DNA from: Candidatus Thalassarchaeaceae archaeon
GTDB taxonomy: Archaea; Thermoplasmatota; Poseidoniia; Poseidoniales; Thalassarchaeaceae
Assembly (NCBI GenBank): GCA_023268715.1
Contig: JALRLV010000003.1
Coordinates: forward strand, 321 to 64,320
Direction: 5' to 3'
Length of the DNA stretch: 64,000 nt
Below the pieces are notes generated by a model. The model did not search any database, was not told where the DNA came from, and saw nothing but the letters and a program-made list of their open reading frames with translations. The position numbers and the translations under genes were made by a program. Positions 35,183 to 44,184 of this stretch are shown here, one piece after another (within the stretch, counting starts at the first letter, position 1; each line of letters begins with the position of its first letter).

Positions 35183-36313
35183 GTGGCTTCTGTTGAATGG
35201 CGCAAGATTCCAACTGTTCTGTATCCTCAGGAAGTTCTAGACAAGGCGTTTCGTCGTGCTGGAAAGCAATCTGACTTGGTTGAGGACCCAGACAAGTACC
35301 ATAGGGTGCGAAAACAGATGGCAAGAATGGTACAAGCAGCCAGCGATACAATTGCTGAAACACTTCTAAAATGGGTCGATCAGTGGCCTAGTCTCAACGC
35401 TCAGTCAGAATTTGACCAAGCCTTGGTTGATGCCGCGGTAGGTGCTGATGAATTTAGGCAAAATCTTGGCGCCATTCAGTGGGCTGCAGAAAGAGTACGG
35501 AAAATTGCAGGTGAATCGCAATCTAAGATGCTCAAATTCCGTAACATAGAGGCTTTCCACGATGAAAGGCGTCATGCATATGGTAGGATGTCATCGATTA
35601 TTGATCAAATTGGAGAAAATATTCTCTGGTTAGGTGAGGCTCGGAACATTCTACGAGAATTACCTTCGATTGATGCTGCCGAGCCTTGTATTGTGGTCGC
35701 AGGGGCTCCCAATGTTGGTAAGTCTGCTTTAATCACAGAATTATCCAGTGGAGAGCCAGAAGTTGCTGCTTACCCCTTTACAACTAAGCGCTTACACGTT
35801 GGCCACTTTGAGCATAGAAGAAGAATTTACCAGATGGTCGATACACCTGGCCTTCTAGATAGACCAATGACCGAACGTAATCAAATCGAGATGCAAGCGA
35901 TTGCGGCTTTGGAAAATGTAGGAGACATTGTATTATTCTTAATCGACCCATCTGAATCAAGTGGTATGAGTTTGCAAGATCAACAACATCTACTTGGTGA
36001 AGTTACAGAATTACTCGCTGAAAGACCACTGCTGAAGGTATTTTCAAAGTCTGATTTGCATGAAGTTAATGAAAACGGAGTATTGCGAATTAGTTCAATA
36101 ACTGGAGATGGCATCGATGATTTACGGAGTCAACTAATACAATTCATAGCCGCTGACGAAGTAACTGATCCACTTGCTTTGCCAGATACTTGGCATAGAG
36201 AAATAGAAGAAATCGAGCCAGTGGGTTCACCTGAAGAAATTGAAGCAAGAAGGGAAGAGGCTATGAGGCATGCACCCAAACCAAGGCGTGGAAGAAAGAA
36301 GTCTTCTGATTGA
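35183..36313 (+). CDS. NOG1-family GTPase
   Basis: 376 aa. An N-terminal helical domain (about 1-160) precedes the G domain: P-loop GAPNVGKSA (174-182), G2 FTTKRLHVG, G3 DTPGLLDRP, and a G4 variant FSKSDLHE (SKSD in place of NKxD). NOG1 proteins act in large ribosomal subunit assembly. The basic C-terminus (RHAPKPRRGRKKSSD) could bind RNA. GTG 35183 is chosen for its Shine-Dalgarno (ggaggagagg, 35171-35180). Confidence 0.92.
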   Translation: MASVEWRKIPTVLYPQEVLDKAFRRAGKQSDLVEDPDKYHRVRKQMARMVQAASDTIAETLLKWVDQWPSLNAQSEFDQALVDAAVGADEFRQNLGAIQWAAERVRKIAGESQSKMLKFRNIEAFHDERRHAYGRMSSIIDQIGENILWLGEARNILRELPSIDAAEPCIVVAGAPNVGKSALITELSSGEPEVAAYPFTTKRLHVGHFEHRRRIYQMVDTPGLLDRPMTERNQIEMQAIAALENVGDIVLFLIDPSESSGMSLQDQQHLLGEVTELLAERPLLKVFSKSDLHEVNENGVLRISSITGDGIDDLRSQLIQFIAADEVTDPLALPDTWHREIEEIEPVGSPEEIEARREEAMRHAPKPRRGRKKSSD

Positions 36314-36315
36314 CT

Positions 36316-36507
36316 TCAATCTACTCTGAATTGAGCACCACAGGTCACGCAGTAAATGTTGTATCCTCCAAAGGATTGAGGAAGTCCTTCAGCCCTAATT
36401 TCTGCCCCACAGGAGCGACACTTGGTTACTGCCATAAAAGGTCGAGATAATACTGGTTCTTCAATTAGCCGACGAAGCGGGTAGTCAATAGAGTCATGAT
36501 TTGACAT
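36316..36507 (-). CDS. Small zinc-ribbon protein
   Basis: 63 aa. Two CxxC pairs (KCRSCGAEI and YCVTCGAQF) form a likely zinc ribbon at about residues 29-59. No further domain. Start overlaps the upstream membrane-protein gene by 14 bases, suggesting coupling, and the stop is 2 bases from the convergent NOG1 stop. Role unknown. Confidence 0.75.
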   Translation of the reverse strand: MSNHDSIDYPLRRLIEEPVLSRPFMAVTKCRSCGAEIRAEGLPQSFGGYNIYCVTCGAQFRVD

Positions 36508-37084
36508 ACTTCTTCCAAAATAGTTCGATTGGATAAATCATCTCTACGGCCCCAATCATTAGTAGAATCCCAATTACAGCGAGGAGAATCTCTCCAACCT
36601 GAGAAATATGGAACGTTGATGTAATTGTTACTAATTGATTGTCAAGACTAGCCCCATCTCGTCCTCCGCTTGTAAATCGATAGTCGCCTGGTTTTAGGGA
36701 GAAAGTGAACTCATCTGAATCCTCAGGGCCTCCTGCGACAAATTCGAAATCCTCCGCTTCACAGCTAGTTAATCCATTAGGGTCGGGGGGACAGTTTCCT
36801 TCTTCGGCGTATTTTGCATCGACAACTCCTATCCAAGCCTTTTCAGGCTCATTCCAAGCGACATTTACTTCTACATCGATCAAACTGAAACCCCAAGGTA
36901 CATGGAAATCAGACCCAGTCATACCAACTGGGCAACCACCAGCGTCATCGTCCAAACATGGTACAGTAGTAGCCTGAACGCGAGTGGAATCAATTTCTAT
37001 TCCAACCAAACTAGCAGTCAGCAATACTAGGCATACAAATCCAACAAATCCTGGTAGAACACCCAGAACTCGCACCATCCGCAT
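36494..37084 (-). CDS. Membrane-anchored extracytoplasmic protein, unknown
   Basis: 196 aa. Helices at about residues 8-28 and 162-182 flank a roughly 130-residue external region with four to five cysteines (VPCLDDDAGGCPVGMTGSD, CPPDPNGLTSCE) that may form disulfides. The middle has beta-like stretches (FTFSLKPGDYRFTSGGRD). No family recognised. Starts ATG 37084 or 37078. Confidence 0.75.
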   Translation of the reverse strand: MRMVRVLGVLPGFVGFVCLVLLTASLVGIEIDSTRVQATTVPCLDDDAGGCPVGMTGSDFHVPWGFSLIDVEVNVAWNEPEKAWIGVVDAKYAEEGNCPPDPNGLTSCEAEDFEFVAGGPEDSDEFTFSLKPGDYRFTSGGRDGASLDNQLVTITSTFHISQVGEILLAVIGILLMIGAVEMIYPIELFWKKYVKS

Positions 37085-37131
37085 GTCATTCTCTCTTTGT
37101 GTTTTGGTGTTGAACCTAACGATACTTCGGG

Positions 37132-37431
37132 TTAAATTGCAGTCATAATTGCTAGTAGAATGGCAATTGCAGGGAATAAGTACAACATGAAGGTTAGACG
37201 TTTACGGGATGATTCTCTTTTCTCGTATGTTGATTCACAGTCTGCATCATTACACACCGGAGGTTCTGCCTTAAGTGGAATAGGTGCCCAACAAACTGAA
37301 CAGTGCCTATGAGCAGAAACTCCAGAAGCACTGATTGTTCGCTTACTTCTTCCTCTCTCACGTGCAGCAGTTTCCCTTGCTTGTGAGGCAGTTTGAGTAG
37401 CGGCTCTAGCGATCCTTTCTTTCCTGCCCAT
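37132..37431 (-). CDS. DUF2116-type zinc-ribbon membrane protein
   Basis: 99 aa. A basic N-terminus (RAATQTASQARETAARERGR) leads to a zinc ribbon (HRHCSVCWAPIPLKAEPPVCNDADCE, residues about 40-70), then one C-terminal membrane helix (LTFMLYLFPAIAILLAIM). This fits DUF2116. The basic N-terminus may contact nucleic acid, but that is inference. ATG 37431 has an AGGAGG ribosome site; GTG 37440 overlaps the pyrH stop. Confidence 0.8.
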   Translation of the reverse strand: MGRKERIARAATQTASQARETAARERGRSKRTISASGVSAHRHCSVCWAPIPLKAEPPVCNDADCESTYEKRESSRKRLTFMLYLFPAIAILLAIMTAI

Positions 37432-37436
37432 TGGAA

Positions 37437-38150
37437 TCACTCCTCCTCTTCGCTTTCTACAATAGTTCCTAGGAATGATTCTCCTTCTATTGCAGATTTT
37501 ATTCTAGAGATATCCCTACCATCCAATATGCAGAGGGTCAAATTGGCTTTAGTGGCGTCTGCAACCCCCATAGGGTCAACAACTCCGGAAGGTCCAGCCT
37601 TTGTATGCTCTGCTGGTCCTACAATTTCTTGCAACTCTTCATGGGTTAGTGAATCGTGTCCATTTGCATTCGGATTATCACGAGGGTCAGAGTCATAGAC
37701 TCTGTCAACATTAGTGCAGATAACACAGCGTTCCGCACCACTAGCAATTGCTAGACGAATTGCAACTGCATCAGTAGTGTGGCCGGGTTTGGTACCCCCC
37801 ATCACTACTACTGGTCTTTCATCGAATAACATTGTAGCTTCGTTGATTGAACGCGGGATTGCCCCTGATACCGTAACTCCAGCATCTGCTAGAGATTCTC
37901 TAACTATGGTGGCATTTAGCCGAGTTGCCGCAATACCGATTCGGTCTAGTCGATCTTCGTTATCGATAATGGGTCTTGCGAGCGTTATTCCTTCTCTAGC
38001 AGGGGCACCTCCTCCAACAACAATTCCAATTCTATCATCGACCAAAACCCTGTCTCGAATGATGGAAACTAACTCTTCCAACCAAGCGTGCCGCTCTTCC
38101 ACTTCGGGCCTCAGAAGGCTCCCTCCAAGTGCGAGTACTATGGTCGCCAT
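37437..38150 (-). CDS. pyrH: UMP kinase, archaeal type
   Basis: 237 aa amino-acid-kinase fold. VLALGGSLLRP at the N-terminus and VVGGGAPAREGI form the ATP and UMP sites; GGTKPGHTTDAVAIRLA and CTNVDRVYDSDPR are archaeal PyrH features. It converts UMP to UDP. ATG 38150 fits the conserved start (MATIVLALGG); an upstream ATG at 38180 would add ten residues. Followed by the zinc-ribbon membrane gene (6-base gap). Confidence 0.94.
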   Translation of the reverse strand: MATIVLALGGSLLRPEVEERHAWLEELVSIIRDRVLVDDRIGIVVGGGAPAREGITLARPIIDNEDRLDRIGIAATRLNATIVRESLADAGVTVSGAIPRSINEATMLFDERPVVVMGGTKPGHTTDAVAIRLAIASGAERCVICTNVDRVYDSDPRDNPNANGHDSLTHEELQEIVGPAEHTKAGPSGVVDPMGVADATKANLTLCILDGRDISRIKSAIEGESFLGTIVESEEEE

Positions 38151-38250
38151 CGTGCATTCGGGGATGAGTGCCCCTTTCAATGCCTTCGCTGGATACGCGC
38201 GAGAGGGTTGAAATGCACCTCACCTCGGCCTTCCGTCAAGAGGCTTAGCC

Positions 38251-39498
38251 ATGGCAGATGACTTGGAGATGCAGCAACGTAGACTGCGAACCAAGAAGAC
38301 GCTACAAGAGCTACAGAACATGAGAGGTATGGGCACGGAATTGGTTACGGTAATCATCCCCCCGGACCGTCTAATCAGCGACGTTCGCGGCCAACTAGGC
38401 CAAGAAGGCGCCCAGGCCGCGAATATCAAGTCAAAATTAACTAGAAAGCACGTAGGGGATGCTATTGAATCGGCCATTTCAGTATTGAATCGATACAAGA
38501 ATGCTGGAGAGTACGGAATAGCTATTTTCGTGGGTCATGTTATTGTTGGAAATAACAAAACACGATTGGTTACTGTAGTAATTGACGACCCGCCAGAAAT
38601 TTTCACTTCTTTCCGTTATCGTTGCGATTCGACTTTTGAATTAACACAATTAGAAGATATGCTCATCGATAGGACTTCTTACGGTCTATTTGTTATCGAT
38701 AGAGGAGAGGCAGCCTATGGAATTGCAAGTGGAAAAAGAATTCACTGTCAAGAGGAATTGCAATCAAACATAATGGGGAAACACCGCCAAGGAGGCCAAT
38801 CCGCTCAGCGATTCGAACGGCTAATTGAGGAAGCTGCTCATAACTTCTTCAAGCGGGCAACAGAACATGCTTGCAATTATTGGCTTCCGAATTTAGCCGA
38901 TATTAAAGGAATCATAGTTGGAGGGCCTGGGCAGACTAAGGATTTCGTTGTCAAGAACGATTACTTCCATCATGAAGTAAAGAAGTTGATTCGTGAACCA
39001 TTCTTTGATGTGGGATATTCCAATGAAAGTGGCCTCAGGGAATTAGTTCAGCGTGCTGGCAATCTAATGGATCAGATAGAGTTGGATGCTGAACGTGAGT
39101 TAGTGGATAATTTTCTTCGTGAAGTAATGCAGGCACATCCCAAAGCAACTTACGGTGAGATGATGATTCGGTCAGCATTGGACCAAGGTGCAGTTGACAC
39201 TCTATTATTGTCTGAAGGTCTAAGGAAGAGGCGGGTTGGTTGGTATTGTAAGCCATGTTCAAATGAATGGGAGGCTACGCAAAATAGTCGCTCAGAAATA
39301 CCAGATTGCCCAAAGTGCGGCTCGGAAGATGTACGCGAAGATCCTGATAGAACTAGAGATATTATCGATGAATTGACGGAATTAGCCGGACATACCTCTG
39401 CTAAAGTTAGCCTGGTTTCTATGGATTCAGAAGAAGGCGCAACACTACAAACCTCATTTGGAGGAATAGCTGCATTGTTGAGGTACTCCCTTACTTGA
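38251..39498 (+). CDS. Peptide chain release factor aRF1
   Basis: 415 aa. It has the NIKS stop-codon motif (residues 58-61), YRCDSTF (123-129), and the GGQ peptidyl-hydrolysis motif (181-183). A C-terminal zinc ribbon follows (CKPCSNEW, CPKCGSE). It recognises all three stop codons. Archaeal hallmark. Divergent from pyrH (100-base spacer) and 9 bases upstream of argS. Confidence 0.96.
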   Translation: MADDLEMQQRRLRTKKTLQELQNMRGMGTELVTVIIPPDRLISDVRGQLGQEGAQAANIKSKLTRKHVGDAIESAISVLNRYKNAGEYGIAIFVGHVIVGNNKTRLVTVVIDDPPEIFTSFRYRCDSTFELTQLEDMLIDRTSYGLFVIDRGEAAYGIASGKRIHCQEELQSNIMGKHRQGGQSAQRFERLIEEAAHNFFKRATEHACNYWLPNLADIKGIIVGGPGQTKDFVVKNDYFHHEVKKLIREPFFDVGYSNESGLRELVQRAGNLMDQIELDAERELVDNFLREVMQAHPKATYGEMMIRSALDQGAVDTLLLSEGLRKRRVGWYCKPCSNEWEATQNSRSEIPDCPKCGSEDVREDPDRTRDIIDELTELAGHTSAKVSLVSMDSEEGATLQTSFGGIAALLRYSLT

Positions 39499-39507
39499 GG
39501 TTAGAAT

Positions 39508-41235
39508 ATGCGAGATTTGGAAGACGCAATCCGTCCACTTCTTGGTACGGCGATGTCGGAAATTGGCCTTCAAGACTCTGATTGGAATAACCTTCTTGCA
39601 GGCTCTACAGATTCAACATTTGCCGATGTAGCATTGCCTTGTCATTCACTTTCCAAAGTGCTGAGAAAGTCTCCAAATACGATTGCAGACGAAATTTTAG
39701 AAAATCTAGGTTCCACAACTGATGAGATTTGCCAAGTTAGTTCGATTAACGGTTTCCTAAATTTTTCAGCAGACCCCAATTGGTTGTCTGAGATATTACA
39801 AGAATCTCTAATCGATGATAGATTGAGGGTTTTAACTGAGGAGCCTAGAATCATTGTCATCGATTATTCTTCACCCAATGTAGCCAAGCATATGCACGTT
39901 GGTCACCTTCGCTCAACAGTGATTGGTGATGCTCTCAATCGAATGCTAGGCTACAAGGGGCACAGAGTTGTGGCCGAGAATCATATTGGAGATTGGGGAA
40001 CTCCTTTCGGAATGCTCATCGAACATCTAATCGACCTGGGTCTCGATTCAGAGGCGCAGCATATCGATTTGAGTACGTTTTATTCTGATGCTAGGGCGAA
40101 ATTTGACTCTGATTCAGACTTCGTATCACGCTCACGAGAAAGGGTAGTTAGAATGCAGTCTAGCGAACCGGAAACCATTACCTTATGGCAGATGCTTGTG
40201 AATCGCTCATTAATTCACTTCAACGAAGTTTACCAAAGAATGGGGATATTGCTTAGCAACGACAATCTTGCAGGTGAATCAAAGTATGAATCGGCATTGC
40301 CAGGGGTTGTCGAAAAACTTGCGGAAGTGGGATTGCTAGAGGAAAGTGATGGTGCGAAAGTAGTCTATCTCGATGGTTGGAAAAATCGCGAAGGGGAGCC
40401 ACTCCCATTGATCATCCAAAAAGCGGACGGTGGCTACAATTACGCCACCAGTGATTTAGCATGCATTTTGGATAGAATCGAAAATGTTGGTAGTCGTGAA
40501 TTCCTATATGTTGTAGGTGCAGAACAGGCACAACATTTTGCTATGGTCTTTGAGGTTGCAAGAAATGCTGGATTCATGGATAAAGGAGTTAATGCAATCC
40601 ATGTTCCGTTTGGTTTGGTAATGGGTACAGACGGCAAGAAGTTGGCTAGTAGAACAGGTGGAGCCGTCCATCTGAATGATCTATTGATTGAAGCGGTCGA
40701 AAGAGCGGATGCAATCGTTGCAGAGAAAAGTCCAAATCTCTCTGAAGATGAAAGAGCAGAGGTGTCAAAGATGCTAGGAATCGGGGCAATAAAATATGCA
40801 GATCTTTCTACCGACCGAAATAACAATTACACATTTGAATGGGAAAAAATGCTTTCTTTCGACGGAAACACCGCTCCATATCTGCAATATGCACATGCAA
40901 GAATTTGCAGCATATTTTCTAAGGATGAAATCGATAGAAATTCAATTAGTGAAGTAAAAATTATGTTGACTCATGAAAGAGAGATAGCACTGGCTCGGGC
41001 ATTGATTAAATTTCCCGAAGCCCTTGATTCGGCTTGCTCAAGTCACTCTCCTCACAAATTAGCAACTCAATTACACAATATCGCCCAAGCTTTTGGTTCA
41101 TTCTATGAGGTTTGTACGGTTCTAAACGCAGAAGATAGTACGAAACTAAGCAGATTGGCACTGTGTGACTTGACTGCAAGAACCTTGCAAACAGGTCTCG
41201 ATTTACTTGGAATTGACTCGCCACATAGAATGTAG
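39508..41235 (+). CDS. argS: Arginyl-tRNA synthetase
   Basis: 575 aa class I enzyme. The HIGH motif reads HVGH at 130-133 (SSPNVAKHMHVGHLRST). The N-terminal domain is typical of ArgRS, and the C-terminal anticodon domain has YLQYAHARICSIF. KMSKS is degenerate or absent (GTDGKKLASRTGG), as in many ArgRS. ATG 39508 with a gaggtt ribosome site. Co-directional with aRF1. Confidence 0.95.
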   Translation: MRDLEDAIRPLLGTAMSEIGLQDSDWNNLLAGSTDSTFADVALPCHSLSKVLRKSPNTIADEILENLGSTTDEICQVSSINGFLNFSADPNWLSEILQESLIDDRLRVLTEEPRIIVIDYSSPNVAKHMHVGHLRSTVIGDALNRMLGYKGHRVVAENHIGDWGTPFGMLIEHLIDLGLDSEAQHIDLSTFYSDARAKFDSDSDFVSRSRERVVRMQSSEPETITLWQMLVNRSLIHFNEVYQRMGILLSNDNLAGESKYESALPGVVEKLAEVGLLEESDGAKVVYLDGWKNREGEPLPLIIQKADGGYNYATSDLACILDRIENVGSREFLYVVGAEQAQHFAMVFEVARNAGFMDKGVNAIHVPFGLVMGTDGKKLASRTGGAVHLNDLLIEAVERADAIVAEKSPNLSEDERAEVSKMLGIGAIKYADLSTDRNNNYTFEWEKMLSFDGNTAPYLQYAHARICSIFSKDEIDRNSISEVKIMLTHEREIALARALIKFPEALDSACSSHSPHKLATQLHNIAQAFGSFYEVCTVLNAEDSTKLSRLALCDLTARTLQTGLDLLGIDSPHRM

Positions 41236-41275
41236 AGCCCCGCGACCTTGAAAATCGATATTGCCTCCCCAACTC

Positions 41276-41734
41276 ATGGTATCCGTAGGCGACATGGCAC
41301 CTGACTTCGAATTGATGGCATTTGACAAAAATATGGTTAGACTTTCTGACTCTATTGGTAACCGGGTAGTTTTACTCTTTTATCCCGCCGCATTTACTGG
41401 CGTCTGTACAAAAGAAATGTGTACAGTTTCTGATTCTATGAATCGTATGGAAGCCGCAGAGGCGGAAGTCTTCGGAATTTCTGTAGATGGTATTTTTGCT
41501 AACGCTGCCTTCGCTGATGCCAATCAAATAAACTTCCCATTACTATCAGATACAAATCGTCAGGCAACCCGTGCCTATGGGGTCGAGATTCCTTTTGTAA
41601 TGCCTGAATATACTGCTTCCCAAAGGTCAGTATTTGTTATCGATGAGACCGGAAAGATCTCATATGCATGGATCGCGGAAAATCCAGGTATAGAACCAGA
41701 TTACGATGCGATTATTGAGCACTTAGAATCTTGA
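41276..41734 (+). CDS. Peroxiredoxin (AhpC/TSA, BCP-like)
   Basis: 152 aa. The peroxidatic cysteine is in AAFTGVCTKEMCTVSD, with a second Cys five residues later as in BCP/PrxQ-type enzymes. C-terminal QRSVFVIDETGKISYAW is typical. It reduces hydroperoxides in the cytoplasm using a thioredoxin-like donor. ATG 41276 is preferred over TTG 41261. It ends 3 bases before the convergent peptidase gene. Confidence 0.92.
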   Translation: MVSVGDMAPDFELMAFDKNMVRLSDSIGNRVVLLFYPAAFTGVCTKEMCTVSDSMNRMEAAEAEVFGISVDGIFANAAFADANQINFPLLSDTNRQATRAYGVEIPFVMPEYTASQRSVFVIDETGKISYAWIAENPGIEPDYDAIIEHLES

Positions 41735-41737
41735 AAG

Positions 41738-43453
41738 TCAATCGCCGTAGGCGAGGTAATACACCAATGATCCGTAGATTATTCCAGAGACAGCTAGGCT
41801 TTCTTCATTGAATCTGTCCATATTATCTAGATATGTGTGATATTCCGTGGACCCTGAGCCATAGCAAACTACAGCCCTGCCGTATTGTTTTCCATCCGAT
41901 TCATCTTCATCGATATTGTATACGAATGGAGCGTGATCAGAGTTGTATGGCATGTCCGTATCATCAAGTTTGCGAACTTGGATATTGTATCGGTTTGCAA
42001 GGTCTGGATATTGTTGTTTGAATTTCTCCGAAATACCTCTGATATGGCTAACGTCTGTGTTATGGTTTCCAAACAAAGTGACCCCTGAATTTCTTTCGGC
42101 ATCGACGTGATTCATGTCTAAATTGATGTATAGACGGAGATTCTCATAGAGGTTATTTCGATGTTTAGTTACCCATGCTGAAGATCCAAACAGTCCTTCT
42201 TCCTCCCCTCCCCAAGTACAGAAGTAAATGGTGTGTTTTGGGGTGCCCATTTGACTTTCAATTAATCCGAATTGTCGAGCCATCTCTAGAACAGTGGCAG
42301 TCCCTGAAGAATCGTCTACAGCCCCTTGAGCCATGTATACTGTATCATGGTGTGCGCCGATTATGATCAAAGAATCAGACTCTCCTTGAATAATTCCACA
42401 AGGAACTTTGACAGTGGCTTCACCTGCATTCTCAACATAGGTCATAAATTGTAATCTACCATCCTGATTAATCACATTGTCAATTATTATCTCACCAACA
42501 CTTTGGCTGACCATTATGAATCCCATGTCTATGGGTATATTGTTGATCGTAGATATGTCGACTGATTTGAAGTAAGGAATACAATCTCCGGAAACCAATT
42601 CGTCACAATTCTGTCTTTCATTAATCAGGATTAATCCTTCAACATCGTTTTCTGATGCTCTCTTGAATAGGGCGGTATTGGATTCGGTTTCTTCTGTCAT
42701 GTGTATCAGTACAACAGAACCCGCTCCAGTGTTCCAATCCGCACTTTCGTTTCCTGTACCTAAGTCAACTACATCTATGTCATCTACATATCGAATAAAG
42801 GAAGAGCCGGAATACCCCTGTAAAACAAAATCACTTCTGTGTTCAAAGTTGATGAAATCAGCATTTACATCGGTGGCACCACAAGCAAAAGCAGGGAGGG
42901 TTTGGCCTACATCTCCTGCATGACAAATTCCCAATTCGGGTTCATCATCAATGACAAACATTGGAACGTCAAAATCCTCAATGGTTGATGGAATTCCCAT
43001 AGAGGTAAAATTGGCTTTGATAAAATCCGCAGTGTTGTGTTCCTCGATAGTTCCGGACATTCTACCCTCCCATTCTGGATGTCCTAGATTTACCAGACTC
43101 TGCGCATATCCTCTAGCACTCGTCGGATCAAATTCGATTAATTGGTAATCTGGTTCTCCCTGAATCCAATCGATTACATCATCCCCGTAGAGTAATCCTC
43201 CTCCCATAGTACCAATTAGCATGATTCCAATCACAGCCAAAACCGATACAGGCAGTTGTTTCACTCGACCTAGAATACTTCGTGTGTTATGTGGGCTTGA
43301 ATCGTCGGCTATTTCTGCATCAAGGACATCATTTGGGATGGTGTGTTCCTCGAGTCTAGCCACTAAATCAGTCTTCTTTCCACCAACCGAAAGCCCACGG
43401 CTTTTGCACTCCTGTTTCAGTTGTGCTACGGTAAGTGACTCCCAGTTCGTCAT
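41738..43453 (-). CDS. M28 metallopeptidase with SAP domain and membrane anchor
   Basis: 571 aa. The first 40 residues are a SAP motif (LTVAQLKQECKSRGLSVGGK), normally a DNA-binding helix pair. A membrane helix follows at about 68-90. The external part has a PA-like insert (about 185-340) and an M28 peptidase domain with zinc-site motifs GAHHDT, VDDSSG, WGGEEEG, LDMNHVD and SDHAPF. It likely cleaves peptides at the outer surface, supplying the amino-acid importer. The SAP part would sit in the cytoplasm. Domain calls are from motifs. Confidence 0.88.
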   Translation of the reverse strand: MTNWESLTVAQLKQECKSRGLSVGGKKTDLVARLEEHTIPNDVLDAEIADDSSPHNTRSILGRVKQLPVSVLAVIGIMLIGTMGGGLLYGDDVIDWIQGEPDYQLIEFDPTSARGYAQSLVNLGHPEWEGRMSGTIEEHNTADFIKANFTSMGIPSTIEDFDVPMFVIDDEPELGICHAGDVGQTLPAFACGATDVNADFINFEHRSDFVLQGYSGSSFIRYVDDIDVVDLGTGNESADWNTGAGSVVLIHMTEETESNTALFKRASENDVEGLILINERQNCDELVSGDCIPYFKSVDISTINNIPIDMGFIMVSQSVGEIIIDNVINQDGRLQFMTYVENAGEATVKVPCGIIQGESDSLIIIGAHHDTVYMAQGAVDDSSGTATVLEMARQFGLIESQMGTPKHTIYFCTWGGEEEGLFGSSAWVTKHRNNLYENLRLYINLDMNHVDAERNSGVTLFGNHNTDVSHIRGISEKFKQQYPDLANRYNIQVRKLDDTDMPYNSDHAPFVYNIDEDESDGKQYGRAVVCYGSGSTEYHTYLDNMDRFNEESLAVSGIIYGSLVYYLAYGD

Positions 43454-43525
43454 AGGATATCGGAAATTTGCGGCTGATACCTCTCTCTTGAACCCAACCT
43501 GTACTGGAGCATAATTTGAATCGAT

Positions 43526-44104
43526 TCACTGGGAGCCGATTTCATCTCCAGTCCAGCGTTTTCCTATTTCATGGTCGATATTTAATTGGTCAAGGATTCT
43601 AGCCACGATGAAGTCGACCATATCCTCAAGTGTCTGAGGTTTATTGTAAAATCCGGGGCTTGCAGGAAGAATTACCACACCCCATTCAGAAAGATTTGCC
43701 ATTGCTCTTAGATGAGGCGTTGCATAAGGTGCTTCCCTTGGGACTAGGATGAGTTTTCTTCTCTCTTTCATCGCAACCAATGCACTTCTGGTTGCTAAGT
43801 TATCTGAAATCCCATTTGCTATTTTTCCAATTGTCGTTCCACTTGCGGGGCAGACGATGTATGCATCAAAACGGGCAGACCCTGATGCTGATTTGGCAGC
43901 AAGATTGTTGTTATTTTCCAAAATTACAGAATCATTGGCCAGATCTTCTGGAGATATACCACATTCTAATTCTAGATTTAGTGCCCCTTCGCGAGTCACA
44001 ATCAGGTGGGTTTTCCAACCTGCTTCGCTAAGAGCTTCCAACAGTCTAACTCCATATCGTGCTCCCGATGCACCGGTAATTGCGACAACTGCTTCCCCCA
44101 TCAT
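43526..44104 (-). CDS. UbiX-type flavin prenyltransferase
   Basis: About 192 aa. The Rossmann start VVAITGASGARYGVRLLEAL and the APRE-like segment (VPREAPYATPHLRAMANLSE) match UbiX/Pad1. The enzyme makes prenylated FMN for UbiD-type decarboxylases; no ubiD gene is in the window. A ribosome-site-like gagggtgag lies just before ATG 44104/44101; ATG 44131 would add nine residues. It is at the end of the aminotransferase/lipoate run, spaced 80 bases from it. Confidence 0.92.
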   Translation of the reverse strand: MMGEAVVAITGASGARYGVRLLEALSEAGWKTHLIVTREGALNLELECGISPEDLANDSVILENNNNLAAKSASGSARFDAYIVCPASGTTIGKIANGISDNLATRSALVAMKERRKLILVPREAPYATPHLRAMANLSEWGVVILPASPGFYNKPQTLEDMVDFIVARILDQLNIDHEIGKRWTGDEIGSQ

Positions 44105-44184
44105 CTCACCCTCATTTGTCTCCTTGGGCATTTATCCGGTCAATTATCAACTACTTCTATTCATGTATTGACGAAAATAGTAAT

